Made by a program: the position numbers and the translations under genes
Assembly: GCA_031278675.1 (NCBI GenBank)
Contig: JAITJY010000292.1
Coordinates: 1 to 8,676 of the forward strand
Reading direction: 5' to 3'
DNA from: Bifidobacteriaceae bacterium
GTDB taxonomy: Bacteria; Actinomycetota; Actinomycetes; Actinomycetales; WQXJ01
DNA length: 8,676 nt
Shown here: positions 1-7,438 of the stretch, piece by piece
Position numbering within the stretch: position 1 is the first letter of the stretch
How the letters are laid out: each line of letters begins with the position of its first letter
The notes under the pieces: generated by a model
Seen by the model: only the letters and a program-made list of their open reading frames with translations
What the model was told of the DNA's origin: nothing
Database searches by the model: none

Positions 1-3000
1 GTTGCGGTGCACACCGTAGATTCGTCTTACACCACCAATCCGGATGTGCCCATTACATTGAAACTCGAAGCTGTCGGCGCTGCCCCTGCGGACGGCGCCT
101 ATTTCGCGGACACCGGTACCACTCAAACCGAATGCATCACGACCGACTCTGGGCGTTGCAATTATGTGACAATAGTGGGAGCAGCCGCCGGCACTTACCG
201 GTTGACCGCTGAGCCACACGATGCGCTGGGCGGACTCGCCACCGCAGAACTGTACTTCGCTGATCCGGTCCAAGAGCCGGAACCGCCCGACGAGCCCCGG
301 TCTGGGACCTGGATCGAAGCGACCGATCTTGAGTCTGTCAAAGAGGCAGACCATGGGCTAAGTGAGGGGGCCGTCGGCTACGCCGCCCCGTGGGACTTCT
401 ACACCGTGCATACCCAACTGCTTGATGCCCAGGGCGCACCTCTCGGAGGCCTGGCTGATCAACTGGAGTACGAGTGGTATGCCAAAGACTATTACTGCGC
501 GAGTTGGCTTTACGGCTATCAGGGCCGCGGTCTGGTTTTCGGGGAAACGACAGAGGTGTCCGGTGAAACCGGCCATTACACCGTGCCGGTCTACTCCAAC
601 CAGAGTTGTCACGCTGGTATCGAGGTTTTTCTAGAGACGGATGAGACGTGGGAAGAGATCTATCCCCAAGATGAAGATTTGTCGACGCTTGAGGTGACCT
701 TCGTTCCGCTGAGTCGAATTGATCCGGACAATTCAGGGATGTTCCGTTTGACAACTTCGGGTTATGCCGACTGGGATGAGGAAGCCTGGAATGAGTCGCC
801 CGAGGGTACCAATTCCGTCCAGTACTTGCTGCGTTTGCGTGACGCCAACGGCTCAGATCTAGTGACTGATTTCACGTCCGATGAACCGGCTTTCGACTTT
901 TCTGACGCGGTCACGCTGGCCGCTGCGAGCCCGCCGACGCTGCATTTGTCTGTAGCGGATCGGGTGTATGTGTCCCGGGTCAACGGGGAGGGCGTCGCCA
1001 GCGCCGGGATTCTCGCCTACTTCGGCACCACGCTGGCGGGCGAGCTCTGCCCGCGTGTCATAGTGACGTTGCCTGGCGCCAACCCCCTTGAGTTGAGCTG
1101 TGATGCGCCGGTGTTGATTTACGCCGGCGACATTGATGTCAATCGGTCTTCGGTGACGGTTAGCCAAACCCTGGGCCAACCGGCCAACCATGATGACCAG
1201 GCGGCGAGCGCGGAGACCTGGGGCCGCCAGACCATCACGGCCACCGTCCGCGACGCGCAGGGCAACCCCGCCAACCGCTACGTCTATCTCACGGCTCAAG
1301 CAGCGGTCGGCGATCCGTATAACGGCTCGGCGCTGTATTTCGACCCCGAAGGCTTTGTGTGTTCGGTCGCGGAAGACGACCTGGGCTGCCCCACCGGCAT
1401 CTACACTCTCGCCGTCTATTCGGGCAGATCAGGCTACCGCGCCATCACGGTTGGGCCCGATTGGCGGGACGCGGAAAAGTTCCGTAATGGGGATTATCCC
1501 GCCCACACCACTTTGTGGGCACCGTTCGTGGGTGAGGTCAGCCCCCTAGCTTCCACTTTGGAGGTCACACCAGCCGAAGGGCCCGATGCCGTGCCCAGCC
1601 AGATTGCGCTAGGCCAGCCCTACACGGTGACTGTCACGGCGTGGGACGCCACGCAAGTCAACCGGATCGGCGCTCAGTTGGTTGAACTAACACTGACTGG
1701 CGATAACTGCACTGCAGCTTTCCCGGACGGTCAGGCGTCTCTTACGCGGTTTACTTCTGAAACGGGCCAGGTCACCACCACGGTGACAGCTTCGACGATC
1801 AGCCAATGCGACTTGACGGCACGGCTCGCCGGCACCGAGTTGTCCGGGTCGCCGAAGGCTCTGCAATGGGATTCATTGGAACCAGACCCTCACGCCGCCG
1901 GGACTTATTTCTTCGTGGGGCCTGATCCGCTCCCGGCCAACGGCGTTCAAACTGGCACGGTCACCGTGCAACTGGAGTCTGCGTCCGGTGTGCCCGCGAC
2001 GGGTGGGGCCAGACGCCTGCGGATCGGTCAGGCGCGCTCAGACCTGGTGTTGAGTGGTTTTGAACCGACGGCGGCGGGCACCTACACCGCCACGGTCAAG
2101 GGCACACTCGCTCAGCCGGTCGCATTAACGGTGTACCTGGACGAAGCCCCGCTCAATGTTCAAGATGGCGCCAGCAATGTGGTCAACTTTGTCAACGCCG
2201 CCCTTTCGGCGCAAGATTCCACCTTCACCATTCCGACCAAGGCGGACGCCAAAATTGTAGCACAAGAGTTCCACGAACCGCGCGTTACACTGCGGGATGT
2301 ATCGGGTAATCTGTATGTCAAAGAATCTGTCCAAGTCACGTTCCAATACAGGTTGGTGCCAGCCAGCGGCTACCAACCTGGCGCCTGGCAAACTGGTGAA
2401 CGGGTGTGGAGTGATACAGCCACCGGTGTGGCCTCCTGGCCCGGATTCACGCGGCAAACCGCCGGGGAATATCAGGTGCGCGCGGTGCTCACCAACGGCT
2501 CCACCCCCATCCCGGACACCGATTCCATCATCACGGTGCGATTCGTCGGCGACGAAGCAATCGCTGCTTCGCCCTCAAGGTTCGGCATATCCGGCACGGA
2601 CCGCCTTGCCACCGGGGATGACCCGTACATCGCTTGGGTGGTGCTGACCGATCAGTACGGCAACCCGGCCGGACCCGGCGTAGAGGTAGTGTTCACGGTT
2701 GACGCCAACGCCGTGGGCGGCGACGCCGTAACAATGAGCCCGCCGGACGGGAAAACCGAAACGTGCGACTTTGATGCGCCGGCCAAGCCGACCTGGTGTA
2801 CCGAACGCGGTAAAGCCCAAGTGAGCATCACCTCGACTGCACCGGGTAGCATTGACGTCTCGGCGTCACTGAACAGCGAGATCATCAACGGTGCACCGCA
2901 GACCGTTTCGTTCGTCGTCGATCGCATTGACCTCGATAGGTCGTCTTATACGCTGACCCCTGGGGCTACGGTGGCGGCGGGCAGCGGTAACTACACGTTG

Positions 3001-6000
3001 ACCGTAACTGTCGTGTCGGCAATGGGCATCTTGGTGCCGGAAGCGGCGGTCCGGATCAACGGCCTAAGTCAGTACCTAACCCAAACCCCGGCCGGTGAGG
3101 GCACCACCGGTCTGCCGGATCAGACCACCTACGGCACCTACACGTGGGAATTGACCTCGACCCGGGCCGGCCTGTACATCGCCACCGTCCAGGTTTACAC
3201 CACCACCGGTTGGGAGAACCTCACCCGAGGGTCGGTCCGCTTCAGCTTTGTCCCGGGCGAACCGTGCCCATCTTGTTCTACGTTGTCGGTCCCCACGGCC
3301 ACAGATCCCTTGACCGGCGCGCCAACACTAACCGTCGAGGCAGGCACCAACCACACCGCAGAAGTCCTGGTGCGGGACGCCTACGGCAATGTGGCCTACG
3401 ATCAGGCCGCGCGGGTGGTGTTCTCCTACCAGGACATCTCCAGCCCAGCGGGGGTGATCGGGTCTTCCGATGAGGTCCCGACGAACGGGTTCGGCGTTGC
3501 CGAATGGTCGTTTACCTCGCCCGTCGCAGCCACCTGGCAGGTGAGCGCTCGCCTAGTCGGCACAACCGAGGATGTGGCCGGGTCGCCCACCACGGCTAGC
3601 TTCCACGCACCGCGCGATCCGACGGTGTACGCCTCTTGGAGGCTTGAGCCGGTCAATGACGCAGCGGTGAAGGCCGACGGGCAAGACGCCTTCCGTGTCA
3701 CCGTCGCGATCCGCACCGGTGACGGCCGGGGGCTGCCCGGTGAGCCGGTCACGCTGCAACTCCCCAGCCGGGTCACGGCGAACCCCGAGGGGCCTTACAC
3801 AACGGACGCGAACGGACTCGTCATCCTGACCCTCCAATCGACCTGGGCTGGAAACTATCAGATCAGGGCGGCCACCGGGGAGCCACCAACCGACCTGGAT
3901 GCCGCCACGATCACGTTCGTCATGCCGCAGCCGGTCTCCGGGCCGGGGCTGACCCGGCTTGTGGCGCCCGGCGGCGCGGTCTCGGCTGACGCCACCCAGA
4001 CCCAAACGGTCCTGGCTTACGTCACCGACAGCACAGGCGCGCCCATCAAGGGGGCACCGGTCACCTTCACGCTGGCAGATGGCCTGACGGCCCCCGCCGC
4101 CCCCGGCCAAAGCGAAGTGACGCTCACCACGGGTGAGGCGGGCACCGCTGAACTGGCCGTCACAGCCAACCGGCCAGACCTGTTCGACATCACCGCGACG
4201 GCCGCCGGGACGCCCATAACGGAGGGCTCACCGGTCCAACTGCGCTTCACCAACGCCCCGCTGCAGGCTGCTGCGTCCCAGCTTGAACTGGTTGGCGGCG
4301 CCTGGGTGGTCTCAGCGACGGACCCGGGCGGAGTGGTGCGCGCCAGGTTGTTTGACGAGCTGGGCAACCCGTTCACCGACGCGGCGCAGGTGACCTTCGC
4401 CTACCGCGCCGCCGGGGATACCACCTGGACCCAGGGAGCCACGGTTGAAGCGGCCAGGGGGATAGCGGAATGGGATTCGTTCGCCCAGACCACGGCGGGC
4501 CGCTACGAGGTCCAGGCGAGCGTCGCCGACCAACTGATCGGTTCGCCCGTAAGCGTCACATTCAGCCCGGGCCCCGTCGATGAAGCCGCTTCGCTGGCGA
4601 CGTTGACGCTGGCCAGCGCCCCAGCCGCGCCTGGCGCTAGCATTGGCCTGCCCGTCACGATCTGGCTGCAAGACGCCTACGGCAACGCCGTGCCGGATGC
4701 CACAGTGGTCTTCGAGTTGGTCTATGACGAACCTACCGGCGCCACCTTCACCACCGGCGCCAAGACCTGGTCCGGCCCCGCCAATCAAGACGGGATGGCC
4801 ACAGCAAGCGTCATCTCCGATGTCGAGGGGTCCTTCGCGGTCCGCGCCCGGGTCGGCTCAAGCTGGAGCAGCGAACCGTACGGCGTGGTCCAATTCGTGG
4901 CGGATACCGACACGGCCGATCCGGCCCGCTCCGAGTTCACCGCCGCGCCCAGCCCAACCAATCAGCTCATCACAGGAGCATTGGCCGATGGCGCCGATTC
5001 CTATACGGTGACCATTTTGGTGCGTGGGACAAGGGGCGGCGAATTGGCCGACGTGGGCGGTCTGGTGCAGGTCGAGCCCCTGTTCGCCGGGCCAACGACC
5101 CGCTCACTGCCGTTCACCACCGGGGCCGATGGCCGCGCCACGGTGACGGTTGCCACCACCCTGGCCGGCAGCTACCGGATAGGGGTACGCCTGGGTGAGG
5201 CGCCGCTCGCCACCACTGCCGGCGGGACCATTTACGGCATCGACGCCCAGTTCACACCCGGGCCGCCCACCGCCGGCGCCGCCCTGAGCCGCCTGGTGGC
5301 GCCGAGCGAGGCGGCGCCCGCCGACGGTCAGACCGCGCAAACCGTCACCGCCTATCTGTTCGACGCCTTCGGCAACGCGATCGCCGGCGCGCCCGTCGTG
5401 TTCGCGGTACCGGACGGGCTGACCGCCGGGCTGACCGCCGGGCAGACGCCGGGCCCCGCCACGGTTGCGGTCTACACGAACGCAGCGGGCGTGGCCGAGT
5501 TGGCGTTCACCGCGAGCGCGCAGGACACCTATGAGGTCACCGCGACGTCCGGCAGCTTCGTGTTCTTGGAGGTGGCGGCAATTCGGTTCGAAGACAACGT
5601 CGCACCCCAGCCGCCGAGCGTCAACCCCACGAACGGGCAGCGGCTCGCGGGGGCGGTTCACGCCGACGACTTGCCCGATGCCGCCCGCGGCACCTTGATC
5701 GCCGTAGTCGTTACGCCCGGCACAGGCGAGGTGGTAACGCGCGCCCTGGTCGCTCCGGACGGCACGTTCGAGGCGCCCTTGGGGGATCTGGCTCACGCCA
5801 CTGACCTGCATGTTCACATCCAAGATGCGGCCGGAAACCGGTCGGGTGCCACTCCGGTCACGGTGGATGGAGCCGCGCCGGCGACCTCGGTGCTGGTTCC
5901 CTTTGACGGGTCGGCAATCCAGGGCAGCGGCGCCGAAGTCGGCGCGACGGTCAGCGTGCGGGATGAGCAAGGCTACGCTCTGTGCACACCGGCGGTCGTG

Positions 6001-6600
6001 GTCGGCTCCGACGGCACCTGGCAATGCCAGCTCACGCCACCGGCCGCGCCGGGCGAGACCATCACGGTGGTCACAACCGACACTGCGGGCAACGCGACCA
6101 CCCAGACCTGGCGGGTGGGGCTGCCCCAGCTAGTGTTCTTAGCTGCCAGCGTGGCCGCTGGATCGCCGGCCCACCTCACCGGCGCTAACTTCCAACCCGG
6201 TGAACAGATCGTCGGCACCATGTACTCCGACCCCGTTGATCTGGGAAGCGTCGCTGCGGACGGATCGGGGGCTCTGGTCTTCGACTGGACCGTGCCTGCG
6301 GATGCCGCAGTGGGTGAACACACCGTCGAATTGGTTGGGGCGCTGAGTGGGAAGGTCACTGCCACCTTCACGGTCACCCCGGCGGGCGGGCCGCCCAAAC
6401 CCACGCCGACGGCATCGTCCACACCGAGCGTGCCGAATACCCCCTCCCCCACGAGCCGGGACCGGGCGGAATCATTGCCGTTGACCGGCCCCAATGTGGC
6501 CGCTCCGCTGGCGACCGCAATCCTGGCAATCTCGTTGGGGGCGGGTATGGCGGCGAGCCGGCGGCGGCGCAGCGCCGAGGCAGCCGAGCGCGGGCGGTGA
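1..6600 (+). CDS. Giant LPXTG-anchored surface protein with ~20 Ig-like (Big_1/invasin-type) domains, 5' partial
   Basis: The frame is open from base 1, so the start and signal peptide lie outside; the GTG at 7 is only an internal codon and is used here as residue 1. About 20 Ig-like domains of 85-140 residues follow one another. Many carry the invasin/Big_1 hook, for example DAQGN (~416), DQYGN (~882), DAYGN (~1124 and ~1556), DELGN (~1450), DAFGN (~1786). Several end in a strand such as AGEYQV or AGRYEV. Two 'bacterial Ig' domains with DAAGN and DTAGN hooks (~1865-2037) and one further beta domain (~2041-2124) precede a Pro/Thr/Ser linker (2125-2156). Then come LPLTG (2157-2161), a hydrophobic segment (2164-2184) and RRRR plus a 9-residue tail. 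The protein should be attached to peptidoglycan by a class-type sortase and project as a long stalk, probably for adhesion; the ligand is unknown. An acidic, aromatic N-terminal part (102-300) may be nearer the binding tip. Stop TGA at 6598-6600. Confidence 0.93.
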   Translation, partial: VAVHTVDSSYTTNPDVPITLKLEAVGAAPADGAYFADTGTTQTECITTDSGRCNYVTIVGAAAGTYRLTAEPHDALGGLATAELYFADPVQEPEPPDEPRSGTWIEATDLESVKEADHGLSEGAVGYAAPWDFYTVHTQLLDAQGAPLGGLADQLEYEWYAKDYYCASWLYGYQGRGLVFGETTEVSGETGHYTVPVYSNQSCHAGIEVFLETDETWEEIYPQDEDLSTLEVTFVPLSRIDPDNSGMFRLTTSGYADWDEEAWNESPEGTNSVQYLLRLRDANGSDLVTDFTSDEPAFDFSDAVTLAAASPPTLHLSVADRVYVSRVNGEGVASAGILAYFGTTLAGELCPRVIVTLPGANPLELSCDAPVLIYAGDIDVNRSSVTVSQTLGQPANHDDQAASAETWGRQTITATVRDAQGNPANRYVYLTAQAAVGDPYNGSALYFDPEGFVCSVAEDDLGCPTGIYTLAVYSGRSGYRAITVGPDWRDAEKFRNGDYPAHTTLWAPFVGEVSPLASTLEVTPAEGPDAVPSQIALGQPYTVTVTAWDATQVNRIGAQLVELTLTGDNCTAAFPDGQASLTRFTSETGQVTTTVTASTISQCDLTARLAGTELSGSPKALQWDSLEPDPHAAGTYFFVGPDPLPANGVQTGTVTVQLESASGVPATGGARRLRIGQARSDLVLSGFEPTAAGTYTATVKGTLAQPVALTVYLDEAPLNVQDGASNVVNFVNAALSAQDSTFTIPTKADAKIVAQEFHEPRVTLRDVSGNLYVKESVQVTFQYRLVPASGYQPGAWQTGERVWSDTATGVASWPGFTRQTAGEYQVRAVLTNGSTPIPDTDSIITVRFVGDEAIAASPSRFGISGTDRLATGDDPYIAWVVLTDQYGNPAGPGVEVVFTVDANAVGGDAVTMSPPDGKTETCDFDAPAKPTWCTERGKAQVSITSTAPGSIDVSASLNSEIINGAPQTVSFVVDRIDLDRSSYTLTPGATVAAGSGNYTLTVTVVSAMGILVPEAAVRINGLSQYLTQTPAGEGTTGLPDQTTYGTYTWELTSTRAGLYIATVQVYTTTGWENLTRGSVRFSFVPGEPCPSCSTLSVPTATDPLTGAPTLTVEAGTNHTAEVLVRDAYGNVAYDQAARVVFSYQDISSPAGVIGSSDEVPTNGFGVAEWSFTSPVAATWQVSARLVGTTEDVAGSPTTASFHAPRDPTVYASWRLEPVNDAAVKADGQDAFRVTVAIRTGDGRGLPGEPVTLQLPSRVTANPEGPYTTDANGLVILTLQSTWAGNYQIRAATGEPPTDLDAATITFVMPQPVSGPGLTRLVAPGGAVSADATQTQTVLAYVTDSTGAPIKGAPVTFTLADGLTAPAAPGQSEVTLTTGEAGTAELAVTANRPDLFDITATAAGTPITEGSPVQLRFTNAPLQAAASQLELVGGAWVVSATDPGGVVRARLFDELGNPFTDAAQVTFAYRAAGDTTWTQGATVEAARGIAEWDSFAQTTAGRYEVQASVADQLIGSPVSVTFSPGPVDEAASLATLTLASAPAAPGASIGLPVTIWLQDAYGNAVPDATVVFELVYDEPTGATFTTGAKTWSGPANQDGMATASVISDVEGSFAVRARVGSSWSSEPYGVVQFVADTDTADPARSEFTAAPSPTNQLITGALADGADSYTVTILVRGTRGGELADVGGLVQVEPLFAGPTTRSLPFTTGADGRATVTVATTLAGSYRIGVRLGEAPLATTAGGTIYGIDAQFTPGPPTAGAALSRLVAPSEAAPADGQTAQTVTAYLFDAFGNAIAGAPVVFAVPDGLTAGLTAGQTPGPATVAVYTNAAGVAELAFTASAQDTYEVTATSGSFVFLEVAAIRFEDNVAPQPPSVNPTNGQRLAGAVHADDLPDAARGTLIAVVVTPGTGEVVTRALVAPDGTFEAPLGDLAHATDLHVHIQDAAGNRSGATPVTVDGAAPATSVLVPFDGSAIQGSGAEVGATVSVRDEQGYALCTPAVVVGSDGTWQCQLTPPAAPGETITVVTTDTAGNATTQTWRVGLPQLVFLAASVAAGSPAHLTGANFQPGEQIVGTMYSDPVDLGSVAADGSGALVFDWTVPADAAVGEHTVELVGALSGKVTATFTVTPAGGPPKPTPTASSTPSVPNTPSPTSRDRAESLPLTGPNVAAPLATAILAISLGAGMAASRRRRSAEAAERGR
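3262..4257 (+). repeat. First copy of a three-domain Ig block (domains 11-13 of the adhesin)
   Basis: Residues ~1086-1417 hold three Ig-like domains. The first has a DAYGN hook. The second lacks that hook and has an ADGQDAFRVTVAIR strand and an AGNYQIR end. The third opens with LTRLVAP and contains GAPVTF and DGLTA. The same order and key words recur at 4579-5592. The likeness is at protein level; at DNA level only short stretches match, for example the 14-mer gacgcctacggcaa at 3376-3389 and 4672-4685. Boundaries are approximate. Confidence 0.6.
4579..5592 (+). repeat. Second copy of the three-domain Ig block (domains 15-17 of the adhesin)
   Basis: Residues ~1525-1862 repeat the order of the 3262-4257 block: a domain with DAYGN, a hookless domain with ADGADSYTVTILVR and AGSYRIGVRLGEAP, then a domain opening LSRLVAP with TVTAYLFDAFGN, GAPVVF and DGLTA. 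One other Ig domain (~1418-1524, DELGN) separates the copies. The parsimonious reading is an old block duplication within the gene that has since diverged. Boundaries are approximate. Confidence 0.6.
5416..5450 (+). repeat. 12-bp tandem repeat inside the adhesin gene
   Basis: gggctgaccgcc occurs twice back to back (5416-5427 and 5428-5439), followed by a degenerate third copy, gggcagacgcc (5440-5450). The repeat is in frame and encodes GLTA-GLTA-GQT. The matching loop in the related domain near residue 1363 has only one GLTA. This looks like a small slippage expansion in a surface loop. Confidence 0.8.
6475..6600 (+). other. Cell-wall sorting signal (LPLTG, hydrophobic segment, Arg tail)
   Basis: LPLTG is encoded at 6475-6489, followed by PNV, about 20 hydrophobic residues rich in Ala, Leu and Ile, then RRRR and a short charged tail. 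This is the standard order for sortase substrates: cleavage between Thr and Gly, retention by the membrane segment and Arg cluster, and covalent linkage to the wall. The preceding 30 residues are rich in Pro, Thr and Ser, as expected for a wall-spanning linker. The tail of 13 residues after the membrane segment is a little longer than the usual short Arg/Lys tail. Confidence 0.93.
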
Positions 6601-6628
6601 GCACCGCTCACGCCGGTGTGGCGCTTTT
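6593..6628 (+). terminator. Possible hairpin terminator after the adhesin gene
   Basis: GGCGGTGAGC (6593-6602) can pair with GCTCACGCC (6606-6614) around a 3-nt ACC loop, giving nine base pairs with one bulged G. The stem overlaps the stop codon. A short TTTT run follows at 6625-6628, ten bases after the stem, too far for a classical U-tail. Actinobacterial terminators often lack a U-tail, so it may still work, but the evidence is only structural. An alternative weaker hairpin is CACCG (6602-6606) with CGGTG (6614-6618). Confidence 0.4.
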
Positions 6629-6635
6629 ACGTAAA
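6626..6635. promoter_or_regulatory. Perfect 10-bp palindrome TTTACGTAAA upstream of the -35 box
   Basis: TTTACGTAAA is self-complementary and ends 6 bp before the -35 hexamer of the gntR promoter. Extending to 6621-6640 keeps 8 of 10 pairs. It is AT-rich against a GC-rich background. It could be a site for an activator or second repressor, or an UP-like element. No known consensus is assigned. Confidence 0.3.
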
Positions 6636-6641
6636 CGGGCG

Positions 6642-6671
6642 TTGACAAACCCCGCCGTGGCCAGCTACACC
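6642..6671 (+). promoter_or_regulatory. Promoter of the gntR-hydrolase-kinase operon, probably leaderless
   Basis: TTGACA (6642-6647) is a perfect -35 hexamer. TACACC (6666-6671) fits the loose actinobacterial -10 pattern TANNNT except for its last base, with an 18-bp spacer. Eight bases separate the -10 box from the ATG at 6680, so transcription would start at or beside the A of the start codon. No Shine-Dalgarno-like sequence lies between the -10 box and the ATG, consistent with a leaderless mRNA. Confidence 0.65.
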
Positions 6672-6675
6672 TAGT

Positions 6676-6695
6676 CCACATGTCTAGACACGTGG
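6676..6695. promoter_or_regulatory. GntR/HutC-type operator overlapping the gntR start codon
   Basis: CCACATGTCTAGACACGTGG is an inverted repeat with 9 of 10 base pairs matching; the only mismatch is A6680 against C6691. The core GTCTAGAC (6682-6689) fits the HutC-subfamily operator pattern GTNTANAC and equals the core of the Streptomyces DasR site. The site spans about -4 to +16 around the inferred transcription start. Binding of the GntR protein encoded here should therefore block promoter clearance and repress the whole operon. Confidence 0.75.
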
Positions 6696-7438
6696 AGAAC
6701 ACGAACCGCGGTGACAAGACGCTCACCAAGAAAGACATCATTGCCAACACGCTCGCCGAGCAGATCGAAGGTGGGCAGATTCTCCGCGGTGAACGGCTCG
6801 CCGGGGAGCACACCCTGGCGTCGCAGTTCCAGGTCTCCCGGGGAACCGTTCGTCAGGCACTCAGCGAGTTGCAACGCCGCCACTTGATCGCCACGCGCGG
6901 CGGGGTCGGCTCCGTGGTGATCTATGACGGGCAGACGTTGGACCACCAGGCGGGCTGGACGGCCGCACTGTCCAATATTTCGCGGCGGATCACGGTGTGT
7001 TTGCTGCGGATCGAGAAGGTGGCCCGCGCCGATGTGCCGGATTTGCCGGACACGGTCCCTGGGGGCGAATTCGTGTTGGTGGTGCGCCGGCGCGATGCCG
7101 CCCAGGAAGACGGGTCCGCCAAGACCGTCTCCCTGGAGCGCTCCTATGTGCCGAATGTGGGAATACTGGCCGCCTTGCCGCAGCGGGGGCTGACCGACGA
7201 TTCCTTGACCGCCACCTTGAGCCGCGCCGGCCTGACCGCCAGCCACGGCGACCAGTCCGTCGCTTTGAGGTTCTTGACCGCCGATGACGCCGCGGCCATG
7301 AACCGCACCGCCGGGGAGCCGTTCTTGCGCACCGTGCGGACATCCTTCACGCCAAACGGTCGCTTTGTGGAACACGTTGTCTCGGTGCTGGATCCCGCGC
7401 ATTTCACGGTCTCGAGCCGGTTCGGGATGACACCGTGA
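6680..7438 (+). CDS. GntR-family (HutC subfamily) transcriptional regulator, YegW-like
   Basis: The protein has 252 residues, the usual size for the family. Residues ~15-83 form the GntR winged helix, with the recognition-helix segment LASQFQVSRGTVRQAL (46-61) and the wing RRHLIATRGGVGS (66-78). The usual 'LPSE' before it is replaced by LAGE. Residues ~95-248 form a UTRA ligand-binding domain, with LERSYVPN (152-159) and the typical C-terminal strands RTVRTSFTPNG and FVEHVVSVLDP. UTRA domains bind small effectors, commonly sugar phosphates or related metabolites. ATG 6680 is preferred because it sits at the inferred transcription start; a GTG at 6692 is the nearest alternative and also lacks a ribosome site. 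The gene is first in an operon and overlaps the hydrolase gene by 4 bp. Negative autoregulation through the palindrome at 6676-6695 is likely. The effector is inferred to be a substrate or product of the downstream enzymes. Confidence 0.92.
   Translation: MSRHVENTNRGDKTLTKKDIIANTLAEQIEGGQILRGERLAGEHTLASQFQVSRGTVRQALSELQRRHLIATRGGVGSVVIYDGQTLDHQAGWTAALSNISRRITVCLLRIEKVARADVPDLPDTVPGGEFVLVVRRRDAAQEDGSAKTVSLERSYVPNVGILAALPQRGLTDDSLTATLSRAGLTASHGDQSVALRFLTADDAAAMNRTAGEPFLRTVRTSFTPNGRFVEHVVSVLDPAHFTVSSRFGMTP

Noticed and set aside
7..9. GTG at base 7 as the true start of the adhesin
   Set aside because: The frame is open to base 1, there is no signal peptide, and the sequence begins inside an Ig-like domain, so it is an internal codon.
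3193..3200. GTTTACAC (and GTCTACAC at 5470-5477) as further HutC-type operators
   Set aside because: They match only the six fixed bases of GTNTANAC, have no flanking symmetry and lie within coding sequence. About two such hits are expected by chance in a window of this size.
5104..6611. Long minus-strand open frames of 306 and 212 residues opposite the adhesin gene
   Set aside because: They are Arg/Gly/Pro-rich, lack recognisable domains, and lie opposite a continuous frame with clear Ig motifs. This is typical of open antisense frames in high-GC DNA.
6676..6695. Assigning the operator and regulator to DasR (N-acetylglucosamine control)
   Set aside because: The 8-bp core is shared, but the flanks differ from the DasR site, and the downstream genes are a hydrolase and a kinase of the yeg type, not chitin or aminosugar genes.
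6671..7402. 243-residue minus-strand frame opposite gntR
   Set aside because: The plus strand has clear winged-helix and UTRA motifs; the antisense product shows no family features and is an effect of high GC.
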